64,000 bases of DNA from CAVPCY01 sp963770765 (GCA_963770765.1 CAVYQS010000012.1:1-64000); one strand, 5' to 3'. Shown: positions 41,688 to 50,341, numbered from the stretch's first letter. Notes: generated by a model from the letters alone, not told the origin. Numbers and translations are program-made.

Positions 41688-42420
41688 CCCCCTGCTGCGC
41701 GTGAGCGAACTCAAGGCGGGCTATGGCCGCACTTCGGTCCTGCACGGTGTGAATCTCACGGTCGATCGAGGCGAGATCGTCGCCCTGATCGGCTCAAACG
41801 GCGCGGGCAAGTCGACACTGCTGAAGACCCTGGTCGGCCTGGTCCCGAGCTCCGGCGGTACCGTGGCCTTCGAGGGAGTCGAGGTCCCGAATCGTCGTCC
41901 CGAGAAGCTTGTGGCCCGTGGCGTCGCCCTCGTGCCCGAGGGCCGGCTGCTCTTCGGTCCGATGACCGTGCGCGAGAACCTCGAGCTCGGGGCGTACGGA
42001 TCCCCGAGTCAGCGCGGCCCTGCGCTCAAGTCCGCGCTGACTCGGGTCAACGAGCTGTTCCCGGTGCTTGCAGAGAGGGCCTCGCAGCCGGCAGAGACTC
42101 TGTCCGGAGGCGAGCAGCAGATGCTCGCGGTGGGCAGAGCTCTGATGTCGGGTCCGCGGCTCTTGCTGCTCGACGAACCGTCGCTGGGGTTGGCCCCCAA
42201 GGTGATAGCGGAGATCTTCTCGGCGCTCGATGTGTTGAAGAGTGAAGGGGTCACCATGCTGCTTGTCGAACAAGATGCCCGGGTCGCGCTCAAGCACTCG
42301 GACCGGGGGTACGTGATGCGCACCGGTCGCGTCGTGCTGGAAGGAACTGCCACCGCGCTGCTCGCGGACGAGAACGTCCGCACCATCTATCTCGGGTCAT
42401 GGAAAGGGGAGGGGGAGTGA
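41680..42420 (+). CDS. livF: ABC transporter ATPase LivF
   Basis: 246-residue ATP-binding subunit, complete. Walker A GSNGAGKST, signature LSGGEQQMLAVGRALM, Walker B LLLLDEPSLGLAP, H-loop region LLVEQDARVALKHSDRGYVM. ATG 41680 lies 8 nt inside the end of livG. It is followed directly by paaK. Confidence 0.96.
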   Translation: MSDPLLRVSELKAGYGRTSVLHGVNLTVDRGEIVALIGSNGAGKSTLLKTLVGLVPSSGGTVAFEGVEVPNRRPEKLVARGVALVPEGRLLFGPMTVRENLELGAYGSPSQRGPALKSALTRVNELFPVLAERASQPAETLSGGEQQMLAVGRALMSGPRLLLLDEPSLGLAPKVIAEIFSALDVLKSEGVTMLLVEQDARVALKHSDRGYVMRTGRVVLEGTATALLADENVRTIYLGSWKGEGE

Positions 42421-42421
42421 G

Positions 42422-43723
42422 ATGATCTGGAACCCTGAGTATGAGTGCATGGAACGCAGTGCACTCCACGACCTGCAGTTGCGTCGGCTTCAGATGACGG
42501 TGTCGTGGGTGTACGAACGCGTCGGGCACTACCGGGCCCAGATGGACGAGAGAGGCGTCAAGCCGCGCGACATCCGACAGCTCACCGACATCTCCAAGCT
42601 CCCGTTCACCGACAAGAACGCGCTTCGCGACACCTACCCGTTCGGCATGTTCGCACTGCCCCTCGATGAGGTCGTCAGGATCCACAGCTCGAGCGGGACC
42701 ACCGGCAAGCCGATCGTCGTCGGCTATTCCCGAGGCGACATCAACACGTGGACCGAACTCACGGCGCGTGTGGCGGCGTCTGCCGGCGTTCACAAGGGCG
42801 ACCTGGTCGACATGGCCTTCCTGTACGGCATGTTCACCGGTGGATGGGGGATGCACTACGGCATCGAACGTATCGGGGCCACGATCATCCCCGCCGGCTC
42901 CGGCCAGACGGAACGTCACCTCATGATGATGTCGGACTTCGGCACGACGGTCCTGGTCTCCACTCCCAGCTACGCTCTGTACCTTGCCGAGCAGGGCGAG
43001 TCCGCCGGCGTCGACTTCTCGGCGCTCCCGCTACGGCTCGGGTTGTTCGGCGGCGAGCCCTGCTCCGACCGACTCAAGGCCGAGATAGAGCAGAAGCTCG
43101 GAATCACCGCCACGGACAACTACGGGCTCTCCGAGGTCATGGGTCCCGGGGTCGCCGGAGAGTGCGAGTGCGGTTGTGGACTCCATCTCGCCGAGGACCA
43201 CTTCCTCGCCGAGATCGTCGACCCGCGGACCGGCGAGCCGTTGCCAGCGGGAGAGGAGGGCGAGCTCGTGATCACGACGCTGACCAAAGAGGCGTTTCCC
43301 GTGTTGCGTTATCGGACCCACGACCTGAGCGTTCTCGAGCCTGCACGCTGCGAATGCGGGCGCACGCTCGCGCGCATGAGCAAGGTCCGCCAACGCACCG
43401 ACGACATGCTGATCATCCGTGGCGTGAACGTGTTCCCCAGCCAGATCGAAGACGTGCTCTTCCGCATCGAGGGCGTGAGGCCCCACTACCTGATCGTGGT
43501 CGACCGGAAGCACAACCTCGACGACCTCGAGGTACGCATCGAAGTAGAAGGGGCCGTGTTTTCCGATATCATGGCTGATATGGTCGCCTTCCAGCGCAAG
43601 GTCGCCGAGAAGCTCCAGTCGGTTCTGGGGCTTCGAGCCAGGATCACCCTGGTCGAGCCGGGAGCTATCGAGCGCAGTGCCGGCAAGACGCAGCGGGTGC
43701 TCGACCACAGAGACGATACATAG
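42422..43723 (+). CDS. paaK: Phenylacetate-CoA ligase family enzyme (second copy)
   Basis: 433-residue PaaK-type CoA ligase. P-loop HSSSGTTGKPIVVGYS (with the lysine that the first copy lacks, which has GQV), NYGLSEVMGPGVAGECECGCG, and the C-terminal RTDDMLIIRGVNVFPSQIE. A cysteine-rich loop CECGCG is seen here but not in copy 1. GGGGAGGGGGAG precedes ATG 42422, 1 nt after livF. Being last in ior-ACT-liv, it probably handles aryl- or branched acids produced from the imported amino acids. Confidence 0.92.
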   Translation: MIWNPEYECMERSALHDLQLRRLQMTVSWVYERVGHYRAQMDERGVKPRDIRQLTDISKLPFTDKNALRDTYPFGMFALPLDEVVRIHSSSGTTGKPIVVGYSRGDINTWTELTARVAASAGVHKGDLVDMAFLYGMFTGGWGMHYGIERIGATIIPAGSGQTERHLMMMSDFGTTVLVSTPSYALYLAEQGESAGVDFSALPLRLGLFGGEPCSDRLKAEIEQKLGITATDNYGLSEVMGPGVAGECECGCGLHLAEDHFLAEIVDPRTGEPLPAGEEGELVITTLTKEAFPVLRYRTHDLSVLEPARCECGRTLARMSKVRQRTDDMLIIRGVNVFPSQIEDVLFRIEGVRPHYLIVVDRKHNLDDLEVRIEVEGAVFSDIMADMVAFQRKVAEKLQSVLGLRARITLVEPGAIERSAGKTQRVLDHRDDT

Positions 43724-43774
43724 GGGAGCACGTGGTGCTACCCCCACTGACAGAGATGGCGGGGAGTGAAGCCT

Positions 43775-44317
43775 GTGCCCGACTGGGGCGTCATCGCACT
43801 GGTAGCCGGACTCGTACTCCTTATCGGAGCGATCGCCGCTGCTTCCTGGTTCGGCTGGCGCGCCTACGAACGTCGGCAGCTCCTGCGCCTCATCGGACGG
43901 CTGGAAGCGGTGGAGGCGGCGGCTCAGGCCCTTGTCGACGCCATTCACCGGCTCGCAGAGTCGCCCGACGACGAACTCGACGCCTTCATCGCTGACACCG
44001 AGGCGCCGGAGCGCCGGGTTCTGGCCGAAGTCCGTTCCCGCGCTCAACTGCTCAGCGACGAGCTCGACCACATGCCGCTGCCCGGTCGGCTCGTTCCGAT
44101 CGCGGAAGCGATAGCCGACGCCGCGTTCGTCGTCGCTCGTGAAGCCGGCTGTGTCGGCGAAGACGACGTGGGGGACAAGGCCCTCGACGGACTGGCGGGT
44201 ATCGACCTCGACGCGGTCAACGGGTATACGGCACAGGCTCGCACCAGACTGGGTGCCATGTGCGCCGTGTGCGGGCTTGAGGATACTGCGGTCTACGGTG
44301 GAGGTCTGTACCTGTGA
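43775..44317 (+). CDS. Membrane-anchored protein of unknown function
   Basis: About 180 residues, not recognised. A single N-terminal membrane helix (GVIALVAGLVLLIGAIAAASWFGW) is followed by a charged helical domain rich in Ala/Glu/Leu and a C-terminal CAVCGLEDTAVYGGG with two cysteines. GTG 43775 follows GGGGAG; GTG 43766 is an alternative. The stop overlaps the next GTG, so it belongs with the SH3-domain gene. Confidence 0.65.
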   Translation: MPDWGVIALVAGLVLLIGAIAAASWFGWRAYERRQLLRLIGRLEAVEAAAQALVDAIHRLAESPDDELDAFIADTEAPERRVLAEVRSRAQLLSDELDHMPLPGRLVPIAEAIADAAFVVAREAGCVGEDDVGDKALDGLAGIDLDAVNGYTAQARTRLGAMCAVCGLEDTAVYGGGLYL

Positions 44318-44736
44318 GCACGGGTGTCATGAAGTGGGTGCGTGCTGCGGTCGCTCTCGTGGTGCTCTTGTCGATCGCCCTCGTCGTTCGGGGGTGGTGG
44401 CGGGAGTACCAGAGCGCTCCACGGCCAACGCAGGAGACGACGCAGACCGCCGAGCCCGCAGAACCCGCCGAGCCGGTCACCGACCCCGCTGAGGAACCGG
44501 CGGCGGCACCGCCCGCCGCGGACTCGACTGAGCCGGTCGTCTTGATCGTCAGAACCAATGGGCTGAACTTCCGCGTGAAGCCGGATTCGACCTCTGAAGC
44601 CATCCGCGGCCTTGATGAGGGTGAGACTCTCACCGTCATCAGCAAGGAGGGCGACTGGTATCAGGTGACGACCGAGAAGGACGAGACCGGGTGGATCACC
44701 GACAATCCCAGCTACACGAAGGTCCGGAAGCCGTGA
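44314..44736 (+). CDS. SH3-domain (SH3b) membrane-anchored protein
   Basis: 140 residues: a membrane helix (AAVALVVLLSIALVV), a Pro/Ala/Glu/Thr-rich linker (about 35-70) and a C-terminal bacterial SH3 domain (NGLNFRVKPDSTSEAIRGLDEGETLTVI...WYQVTTEKDETGWI). Such domains bind peptidoglycan or proteins outside the membrane. GTG 44314 overlaps the previous stop. A cell-wall role is inferred. Confidence 0.8.
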   Translation: MSTGVMKWVRAAVALVVLLSIALVVRGWWREYQSAPRPTQETTQTAEPAEPAEPVTDPAEEPAAAPPAADSTEPVVLIVRTNGLNFRVKPDSTSEAIRGLDEGETLTVISKEGDWYQVTTEKDETGWITDNPSYTKVRKP

Positions 44737-44740
44737 CGCC

Positions 44741-45067
44741 GTGAAGATCATCGGCTCGGCCGACGAGTTCTGGCGCCTTCGCCTCACGCGTGTCGACACC
44801 ACAGAAGACGTCGACTTCGAGTGGCATGACGACGTTCTGTACCGCGAGCCCCGGACGGCCCCGGTGCGCGAACTGGAACTGTGGCATGTCGAGGCTCTCC
44901 GGCACGACGACTACGAAGTCGTCATTCGCCTGGCGACGTTCCAGGAACGCGAGCAGGCCGAGGCGTTTCTCGAGCGTGCCCGTGAAGACCTCTCGGAGAT
45001 GACCAAGTCCCAGTTCGAGGCCGCATACCTCGCCGAGCCGCCCGCGCTGTCCGTGGAGGACGAGTAG
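44741..45067 (+). CDS. Hypothetical protein
   Basis: 108 residues, not recognised. It is acidic and soluble, with several Trp (FEWHDD, ELWHV) and a helical second half (FQEREQAEAFLERAREDLSEMTKSQFEAAY). GTG 44741 comes 4 nt after the SH3 gene. It is the last plus-strand gene before the dif-like site and strand switch. Confidence 0.6.
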   Translation: MKIIGSADEFWRLRLTRVDTTEDVDFEWHDDVLYREPRTAPVRELELWHVEALRHDDYEVVIRLATFQEREQAEAFLERAREDLSEMTKSQFEAAYLAEPPALSVEDE

Positions 45068-45125
45068 CTGCGCTCGATCTTCCCCCCATGGTAGCCACCG
45101 GCAGGGTGGTGCGGGTCCCAGACCC

Positions 45126-45153
45126 ACTTACCATAAGATACATTATCCGCGTT
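45126..45153. other. dif: dif-like XerC/XerD chromosome dimer resolution site
   Basis: 28 bp with the 11-6-11 layout. Read on the minus strand: XerC-type arm AACGCGGATAA, spacer TGTATC, XerD-type arm TTATGGTAAGT. Against E. coli dif, the XerD arm matches at 9 of 11, the spacer at 5 of 6 and the XerC arm at 7 of 11 positions. It is an AT-rich island in GC-rich DNA, lies in the only long gap between convergent operons, and marks the point where gene direction flips across the whole window. I read this as the terminus dif site, not as a phage att site, since no integrase is present. Confidence 0.75.
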
Positions 45154-45245
45154 CTTTGGTAGGGCCATCAGTCCTACTGAGAGGCCTTTGGCGCTCATGA
45201 CACGTGTGGCGCTCGGCACACGACACGGAATCTCGGGAACAGAAG

Positions 45246-45279
45246 CGGCCCCGGACCGCGTTGTCGCAGCCCGGGGCCG
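45246..45279 (-). terminator. Terminator of the uracil permease transcript
   Basis: CGGCCCCGG (45246-45254) and CCGGGGCCG (45271-45279) form a 9-bp stem 44 nt beyond the minus-strand uraA stop. In that direction it is followed by CTTCTGTTCC. A second small stem (ACGTCAC/GTGACGT, 45293-45312) precedes it. Confidence 0.6.
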
Positions 45280-45322
45280 TCAAGGATGTGCACGTCACTC
45301 ACGCGTGACGTTGGTACCGGCG

Positions 45323-46660
45323 TTACTGGGCCGCCTCAGCGGCCTCCGCCTGCATCTCACCACCGAAGTCCGGTGAGTCGATCGCCAGACCCTTGCTCTC
45401 GGGTGGCAGGATCAGGTTGAGGATCACTCCCACCACGGTCGCGAGGGCCATACCCGGAACGGTGTACTCGCCCACGGGGATCCTGATCTCTCCCACCTCC
45501 ATGCCGATGCCCAGTACAAGCACGACGCTGGATAGGATCAGGTTGCGGCTGTGGCTGTAGTCGATTCCGCTGTCGACAAGCATCCGAAGGCCCGATGACG
45601 CGATCAGCCCGAACAGCAGGATCGACACGCCGCCCATGACCGGCGTAGGAATGCTGCCGATGAGTGCTCCCAGCTTAGGCACGAACCCGCCGATCACGAA
45701 GGCGAACGCGCCGGCGTACCAGAAGAGCTGCACCGCATAGATGCGGGTGACCGCCATGACGCCGATGTTCTCGGCGTACGTGGTCGATGGAGTTCCGCCA
45801 ACCAACGCCGAGAACGACGTGGCCAGACCGTCGCCCGCGAGCGACTGTGGCAGCAGAGGATTGAAGTCCTTACCGGTGATCTCGTTGATCACGAGCAGGT
45901 GTCCGATGTGCTCGACGATGACCACCAGCGCGACCGGTGCGATCAGCAGGATGGCGGACAGTTCGAACTTGGCGAACGTGAGCTGGGGCAGCCCAAGCCA
46001 GGCAGCGTCGAGCACCGGCTGGAAGTTGACCAAACCGAACGGAATGGCGGCGATGTAGCCCACGATGATTCCAAGCAGGATCGGAATCGTCGCCGCAAAC
46101 CCCTTGAAGTAGCTCGAGAAGGCGATACAGGCCGCGAGAGTGATCGTCGCGACCGCCGCCAGGTTCCAATCGAGACCCTGAGTCGGATCAGCGAACGGGA
46201 ACAGCGACATCTTGATCGCCACCCCCGCGAGGCCCAGGCCGATGATGATGACCACCGAACCCACAAGCGCCGGCGGCAGCAGCTTATAGAGCCACTTCGT
46301 ACCGAACGCCTTGATGACCGCCGCCACGACCACGTAGACGAGTCCGGCGACCACGAGGCCACCGAGCGCGTACGGGATCTTCGCCGGGTCGGCCACGCCG
46401 TTGACGACGCCCGCCACGGCCGCGATCGGCGCGATGAAGGCGAACGACGAGCCGAGGAAGCTCGGGATCTTGCCCTTTGTCAGAATCAGGTAAAGGATCG
46501 TACCCGCTCCGGACGTCATGATCGCGACCGACGGGTTCAGTCCCGTGAGGATCGGCACGAGTACGGTCGCACCGAACATGGCCATGAGGTGCTGGAGCGC
46601 GAGCGGGACTGCCTGGATCAACGGCAGCTTCGCATCGGTCTGGATGATGGGACGTGACAT
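45323..46660 (-). CDS. uraA: Uracil permease (NCS2/UraA family)
   Basis: 445-residue NCS2 nucleobase:proton symporter with about 14 membrane segments. The substrate-site signature is GGTPSTTYAENIGVMAVTR (UraA-type), and the proton-site helix carries VIVEHIGHLLVINEITGKDF. The short C-terminal tail is Ala/Glu-rich. ATG 46660 follows GGGGGTAGGCG. It lies 10 nt downstream of the purine permease gene, so the two are co-transcribed. Confidence 0.93.
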   Translation of the reverse strand: MSRPIIQTDAKLPLIQAVPLALQHLMAMFGATVLVPILTGLNPSVAIMTSGAGTILYLILTKGKIPSFLGSSFAFIAPIAAVAGVVNGVADPAKIPYALGGLVVAGLVYVVVAAVIKAFGTKWLYKLLPPALVGSVVIIIGLGLAGVAIKMSLFPFADPTQGLDWNLAAVATITLAACIAFSSYFKGFAATIPILLGIIVGYIAAIPFGLVNFQPVLDAAWLGLPQLTFAKFELSAILLIAPVALVVIVEHIGHLLVINEITGKDFNPLLPQSLAGDGLATSFSALVGGTPSTTYAENIGVMAVTRIYAVQLFWYAGAFAFVIGGFVPKLGALIGSIPTPVMGGVSILLFGLIASSGLRMLVDSGIDYSHSRNLILSSVVLVLGIGMEVGEIRIPVGEYTVPGMALATVVGVILNLILPPESKGLAIDSPDFGGEMQAEAAEAAQ

Positions 46661-46670
46661 CGCCTACCCC

Positions 46671-48105
46671 CTAGCCCGTGAAGAGAGCGAGAATCGGGGC
46701 CTGAAGGAATCCGAGCAGGAAGGCGACGGACGCGACCCACATGAGCGGATGGATGTCCTTCGCGTTGTTGTGGAACAGCTTTATGACGACGTAGCTGATG
46801 AAGCCCATGCCGATTCCCCAGCTGATGTTGTATGTCAGCGGGATGCCCACGATCGTCAGGAAGGCCGGGAAGGCATCCTCGAGGTTCGTCCAGTGGATCT
46901 CGCGCACCGTCTTCATCATCAGGTAGCCGACGATGATGAGCGCTCCGGCTGTGATCGGGAACGCCGTGAAGCTCGGGACCGGTACGTCTGCAGGCACCTG
47001 GAAGCCCGAACCTGCGAAGCTCGCGAAGCGCTCAGCGTTGGGGACGGGGTACCCGCCACCCACCATGCGCACGACCGGTGCGAAGAACGCCGCGACGGCG
47101 AAGAGAAGGCCCGTGACGATCGCCGTCAGACCGGTGCGACCGCCCTCTGCCACCCCGGATGCGGACTCGATGTACGTGGTGATCGAGCTTGCGCCGAACA
47201 GACCGCCGGTCGCAGCCGCTGCAGAGTCGACCAACAAGATGTTGCGGATTCCCGGGACGTTGCCGTCGGCGTCAGTGAAGCCTGCCTGCTCGCCAACGGA
47301 GATGACCGTCCCCATGGTGTCGAAGAAGTCGGAGAGCATGACCGCGAAGACCGCGAAGAGGAGCGCGGGCGTGAAGATCTGCAGTACCGCGATTCCACCC
47401 TCCACCTGCTGGAACGGAGCGAGGAAGGTGGAGAAGTCGAGTGGCCCGAATACGGCATTCGGCAACGACGTGACACCGAGCAGCAACGCCGCCACTGTCG
47501 CGACCAAGATGCCCCAGAGGATATCGCCTTTGATCTTCAACGCCATGAACGCGAGGATCGCGAACAGGCCGACGAGGGTCACCCAGACGTAGGGACTGGT
47601 GAAGTCACCGAGCGAGACAACGGTCGCTGCGTTGGGCACGATGATGCCGCCCTCGATCAAGCCGAGCAGCGTGATGAACAGTCCGATTCCCACGCCGATG
47701 GCACGCTTCAGATCGAGCGGAATCGCGCGCATGACCGCCTCTCGCAGACCGGAGAGAACGAGCAGCAAGGATCAGCAGACCCTCGACGAAGATGACCGAC
47801 ATGCCCACCTGCCACGGCACGTTGGCCTGCTGGAAACCGATGATCGAGAATGTGACCACCGCGTTCAGGCCCATGCCCGAAGCCAGCGCGAGTGGCCGGT
47901 TCGTGATGAGGCCCATCGCGAGGCACATCAGCGCCGCGCCCAACGCCGTGGCCGTGGCGGCGCCTTCGAACGGTACTCCCGCCGCCGAGAGGATCCCCGG
48001 GTTCACGAAGACGATGTAGGCCATCGTCAGGAACGTGGTCAACCCGGCGATCACCTCGGTCTTGAGGTCCGTACCCCGCTGTTGAAACTTGAAGAAGCTC
48101 TCCAC
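46671..48105 (-). pseudogene. Purine (hypoxanthine/guanine/adenine) permease, NCS2 AzgA-like, one frameshift
   Basis: Transporter of the AzgA/PbuG branch. GTG 48105 (GGGAGGGAG upstream) starts ESFFKFQQRGTDLKTEVIAGLTTFLTMAYIVFVNP, the family hallmark. The frame breaks after VEGLLIL and resumes LLVLSGLREAVMRAIPLDLKRAIGVGIGLF. Removing one A from AA at 47767-47768 (plus strand) yields a continuous 477-residue protein. SAAAATGGLFGASSITTYIESASGVAEGGRTGL is conserved in the second part. A homopolymer slip in an otherwise intact gene again suggests sequencing error. With uraA it forms a nucleobase-uptake pair feeding hpt and apt. Confidence 0.88.
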
Positions 48106-48253
48106 TGGTCTCCCTCCCGCCGCATTTCGCGGCATCCCGTCACTGCAACATCACGCCGTCGATGCCCCTTGTGCCCCGGGGCCCGCACGGTCGATTCCTC
48201 GCTTTCCGCGAGCGAACTCGGGGCAGAACGGCAGCGCCACACCGTCGCCCATC

Positions 48254-48721
48254 TCAGCCACCATCCGTGAAGACCGAGCCGAGGTAGCGTGCGCCGGGAC
48301 CCTGCTCGGATTCGAGCCACGAGGCGATCGCGTCGCTGATGGGAGGCCGCATGTCGAGCGTGTGCAAGTCGGAAAGCGGCACAAGCTCGACGGCCTCCAC
48401 GCGGCCGTCTTGCGGCGTCTGCGTGACCGTGCCGCCGGTCACGGTGGCCGCGAACGTGATGTTCACCAGATGCCGAGAGCCGTGTGGGTCGATCGTGTCG
48501 TTGATCAGGATCGGATCGCCGATCTCAGCCTCAAGACCCGTCTCTTCCAAGAGCTCCCGCTTCAGCGCGGCAAGAAGGGTTTCTCGGTAGTCCACTCCGC
48601 CACCCGGCAGAAGGTGATAGACGGAGTCGCCGGAGCGATGCCTCACCGTGACGAGCTTCGCGTCGAGCAGCATGAGGGCAGCGACGCGAACGCGGGGGCC
48701 TCTAGACTCCGGTGCTTCCAA
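48254..48721 (-). CDS. NUDIX hydrolase
   Basis: 155 residues with a complete NUDIX box GGGVDYRETLLAALKRELLEETGLEAEIGD (pattern Gx5Ex7REUxEExGU met). It opens RVRVAALMLLDAKLVTVRH. TTG 48721 lies inside the end of dut and is preceded by GGAGGGGGG. Pairing with dUTPase suggests house-cleaning of nucleotides, but the substrate is not predictable. Confidence 0.85.
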   Translation of the reverse strand: MEAPESRGPRVRVAALMLLDAKLVTVRHRSGDSVYHLLPGGGVDYRETLLAALKRELLEETGLEAEIGDPILINDTIDPHGSRHLVNITFAATVTGGTVTQTPQDGRVEAVELVPLSDLHTLDMRPPISDAIASWLESEQGPGARYLGSVFTDGG

Positions 48722-49148
48722 AGCCCCCCTCCCCCCTCACGGTCTCATCGAGCTCATCGACCTCGTCGAGGGTGACCCGCTCGACACGCTGGATGACGAG
48801 TTGGGCGACCTTGTCCCCGCGCCTGATCTCGACGGTGGATTCCGCGTCATGGTTTATCGCGATGAGCATGATCTCGCCGCGATAGTGGCTGTCGATGAGG
48901 CCGGGTGAGTTCACGAAGGTCAGACCATGCCTCAGCGCCAAGCCGCTCCGCGGCTGCACGAACCCTGCGAATCCATCGGGGATGGCCACGGCGACCCCGG
49001 TGCCGATCAACTCACGACGCCCGGGTGCAAGGCTCACGTCGTCGGTGGAGAACAGATCCATGCCCGCGTCACCCTCGTGAGCGTAGCTTGGCAATGGAAG
49101 CCCTTTGTCGAGACGCTGTATCGTCAGTGTCAGCTTCACGGCTTTCAC
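48702..49148 (-). CDS. dut: dUTP diphosphatase
   Basis: 148-residue trimeric dUTPase. Motifs in order: AHEGDAGMDLFS (I), PRSGLALRHGLTFVNSPGLIDSHYRGEI (II, III), RRGDKVAQLVIQ (IV) and the C-terminal RGEGGFGSTGV (V). It overlaps the NUDIX gene by 20 nt. The start is GTG 49148 or 49139. Together with nrdR upstream it links dNTP pool control. Confidence 0.95.
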   Translation of the reverse strand: MKAVKLTLTIQRLDKGLPLPSYAHEGDAGMDLFSTDDVSLAPGRRELIGTGVAVAIPDGFAGFVQPRSGLALRHGLTFVNSPGLIDSHYRGEIMLIAINHDAESTVEIRRGDKVAQLVIQRVERVTLDEVDELDETVRGEGGFGSTGV

Positions 49149-49200
49149 GCGCCGGCGCGCACACGACCAGGCCGGCGCCGACCCTCCATCCCTCTCATGT

Positions 49201-49233
49201 CACGCTCCGTTGCCCGCTGGGCACCGGAGCGTG
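49201..49233 (-). terminator. Nested stem-loop between nrdR and dut
   Basis: CACGCTCCG (49201-49209) pairs with CGGAGCGTG (49225-49233), and TGCCC/GGGCA pair inside. It lies 11 nt beyond the nrdR stop. There is no U run, so it may be a weak terminator or attenuator between nrdR and dut. Confidence 0.45.
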
Positions 49234-49244
49234 GCTCCGACCGA

Positions 49245-49691
49245 TCAGCTCAACCCTTTGAGCTCGGACATGAACTCGTCAAGGTCTTGAAACTCCTTGT
49301 ACACCGATGCGAACCGCACGTAAGCGACCTTGTCGAGGTCCTTGAGCCGCAGAAGCACCATGTCACCGACCTGACTGCTGTCCACCTCGTACCTGAAGGT
49401 GTTGTGCAACTCGGACTCGATATCGTCAATCAGACCCTCGAGTCGTTCGACCGGCACACCGCGCTTGGCGGTCGCGACGATCAGCCCCCTGATGAGTTTG
49501 GCCCGGTCGAACGGTTCGGGCTGACCATCCTTCTTCACCACCATCAGCGGCATCTCTTCGCGCCGTTCGTAGGTAGTGAAACGTTCCCCACACGACAGGC
49601 ACTCCCGCCTTCGCCTGATCGCGTCCTGGGATTCAGAGGTGCGCGAGTCTACGACCTTCGTCTCATCGTGACCGCAGAAAGGACAGCGCAT
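49245..49691 (-). CDS. nrdR: Transcriptional repressor NrdR
   Basis: 148 residues. The N-terminal zinc ribbon (CPFCGHDETKVVDSR...CLSCGERFTTYER) and ATP-cone (VVKKDGQPEPFDRAKLIRGL) are both complete. NrdR senses ATP/dATP and represses ribonucleotide reductase genes. ATG 49691 follows ATGGGGGTGAAGCG. No nrd gene is in the window. Confidence 0.96.
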   Translation of the reverse strand: MRCPFCGHDETKVVDSRTSESQDAIRRRRECLSCGERFTTYERREEMPLMVVKKDGQPEPFDRAKLIRGLIVATAKRGVPVERLEGLIDDIESELHNTFRYEVDSSQVGDMVLLRLKDLDKVAYVRFASVYKEFQDLDEFMSELKGLS

Positions 49692-49837
49692 CGCTTCACC
49701 CCCATATCTAGGCTGACCTGAAAGGTAGCACACAAGATATGGGGCTACAATGGATTCTGAGCTGGATGGTGGCGATTCGCCATCGCGACCCGCGTGGCAC
49801 CGCGCGAACGGCCCGGGTATCCGGGGACGACGAACTG

Positions 49838-50191
49838 TCAGCGCATCGCCACCGCGGCGTCTCGCGTGCCGGACGGGACGAGCAGTGTCGTACCCGCCTG
49901 AAGCGATCCGCTCTCAAGATCGTTCTTCTCGGCGATCAGCTCGACGGTCTGAGCGGTCGTGAATCCCTCCACCGGATGCGCCCTCGCAAGCTGCCACAAC
50001 GTCTGTCCCGCTTCCACCTTGACCGGAGACAGCGTGGCCTCTGACGTTGGAGATATCACACTGACAGCCGCCAGCACGAGAGCGATCCCGACGGCCGCCA
50101 GCGTGAACCACTCGACGAGGGTCAATCCGTCGCGACCGCGTCTGTGGCTCGTCTGTATGACAACGTTGGAGTGTGAGTATGTGTACGTCAT
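49838..50191 (-). CDS. LysM membrane protein, YneA-like SOS cell-division inhibitor
   Basis: 117 residues: a short cytoplasmic N-terminus, one membrane helix (LVEWFTLAAVGIALVLAAVSVI, about 25-46) and a LysM domain (KVEAGQTLWQLARAHPVEGFTTAQTVELIAEKNDL...LLVPSG). The size and TM-LysM layout match YneA/DivS-type proteins, made under SOS to delay septation. It is divergent from lexA across perfect SOS boxes, as yneA is from lexA in Bacillus. ATG 50191 has GGGAG upstream. The YneA function is inferred from architecture and location. Confidence 0.8.
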   Translation of the reverse strand: MTYTYSHSNVVIQTSHRRGRDGLTLVEWFTLAAVGIALVLAAVSVISPTSEATLSPVKVEAGQTLWQLARAHPVEGFTTAQTVELIAEKNDLESGSLQAGTTLLVPSGTRDAAVAMR

Positions 50192-50268
50192 GGTGCGCTC
50201 CCCGCTCGCGTGCTGATTCGACGACGTCACTCTAGTCCGCGGCTCTGACATCGAAGCATCTGCTGCCA

Positions 50269-50280
50269 GAACATATGTTC
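50269..50280. promoter_or_regulatory. LexA operator (SOS box) 1
   Basis: Perfect palindrome GAACATATGTTC matching the Gram-positive/actinobacterial LexA consensus GAACNNNNGTTC. It is 78 bp upstream of the yneA-like ATG and 121 bp upstream of lexA. Confidence 0.92.
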
Positions 50281-50295
50281 GCATCAGATGATAGC

Positions 50296-50307
50296 GAACA
50301 TATGTTC
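50296..50307. promoter_or_regulatory. LexA operator (SOS box) 2
   Basis: A second, identical GAACATATGTTC, 27 bp from the first by start. The paired boxes would allow tight joint control of lexA and the divergent LysM gene. Confidence 0.92.
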
Positions 50308-50325
50308 GGTGTCAAGTCCGAATAC

Positions 50326-50341
50326 GAACGCGTGTTTGCAC
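50326..50341 (+). promoter_or_regulatory. Degenerate third SOS box over the lexA -35
   Basis: GAACGCGTGTTT (50326-50337) has one mismatch to the box and overlaps TTGCAC (50336-50341), which is followed after 17 nt by TACACT (50359-50364). This reads as the lexA promoter with an operator on its -35. Confidence 0.55.

Noticed and set aside
45126..45153. Phage or element attachment site
   Set aside because: The same sequence could serve as att for Xer-using elements, but no integrase, cargo or duplicated copy is present in the window, and gene polarity fits a chromosomal dif.
45188..45376. Small plus-strand ORF after the dif-like site
   Set aside because: It lies over the uraA terminator and 3' end, and has no ribosome site or recognisable sequence.
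45899..47795. Long plus-strand frames opposite the permease genes (252 and 425 residues)
   Set aside because: Arg/Asp/Glu-rich antisense shadows of hydrophobic transporter genes.
48106..48253. Purine riboswitch upstream of the NCS2 permease
   Set aside because: No UAUA...-type P1 or conserved loop sequences are found on the minus strand; the region only shows GC-rich local pairing.
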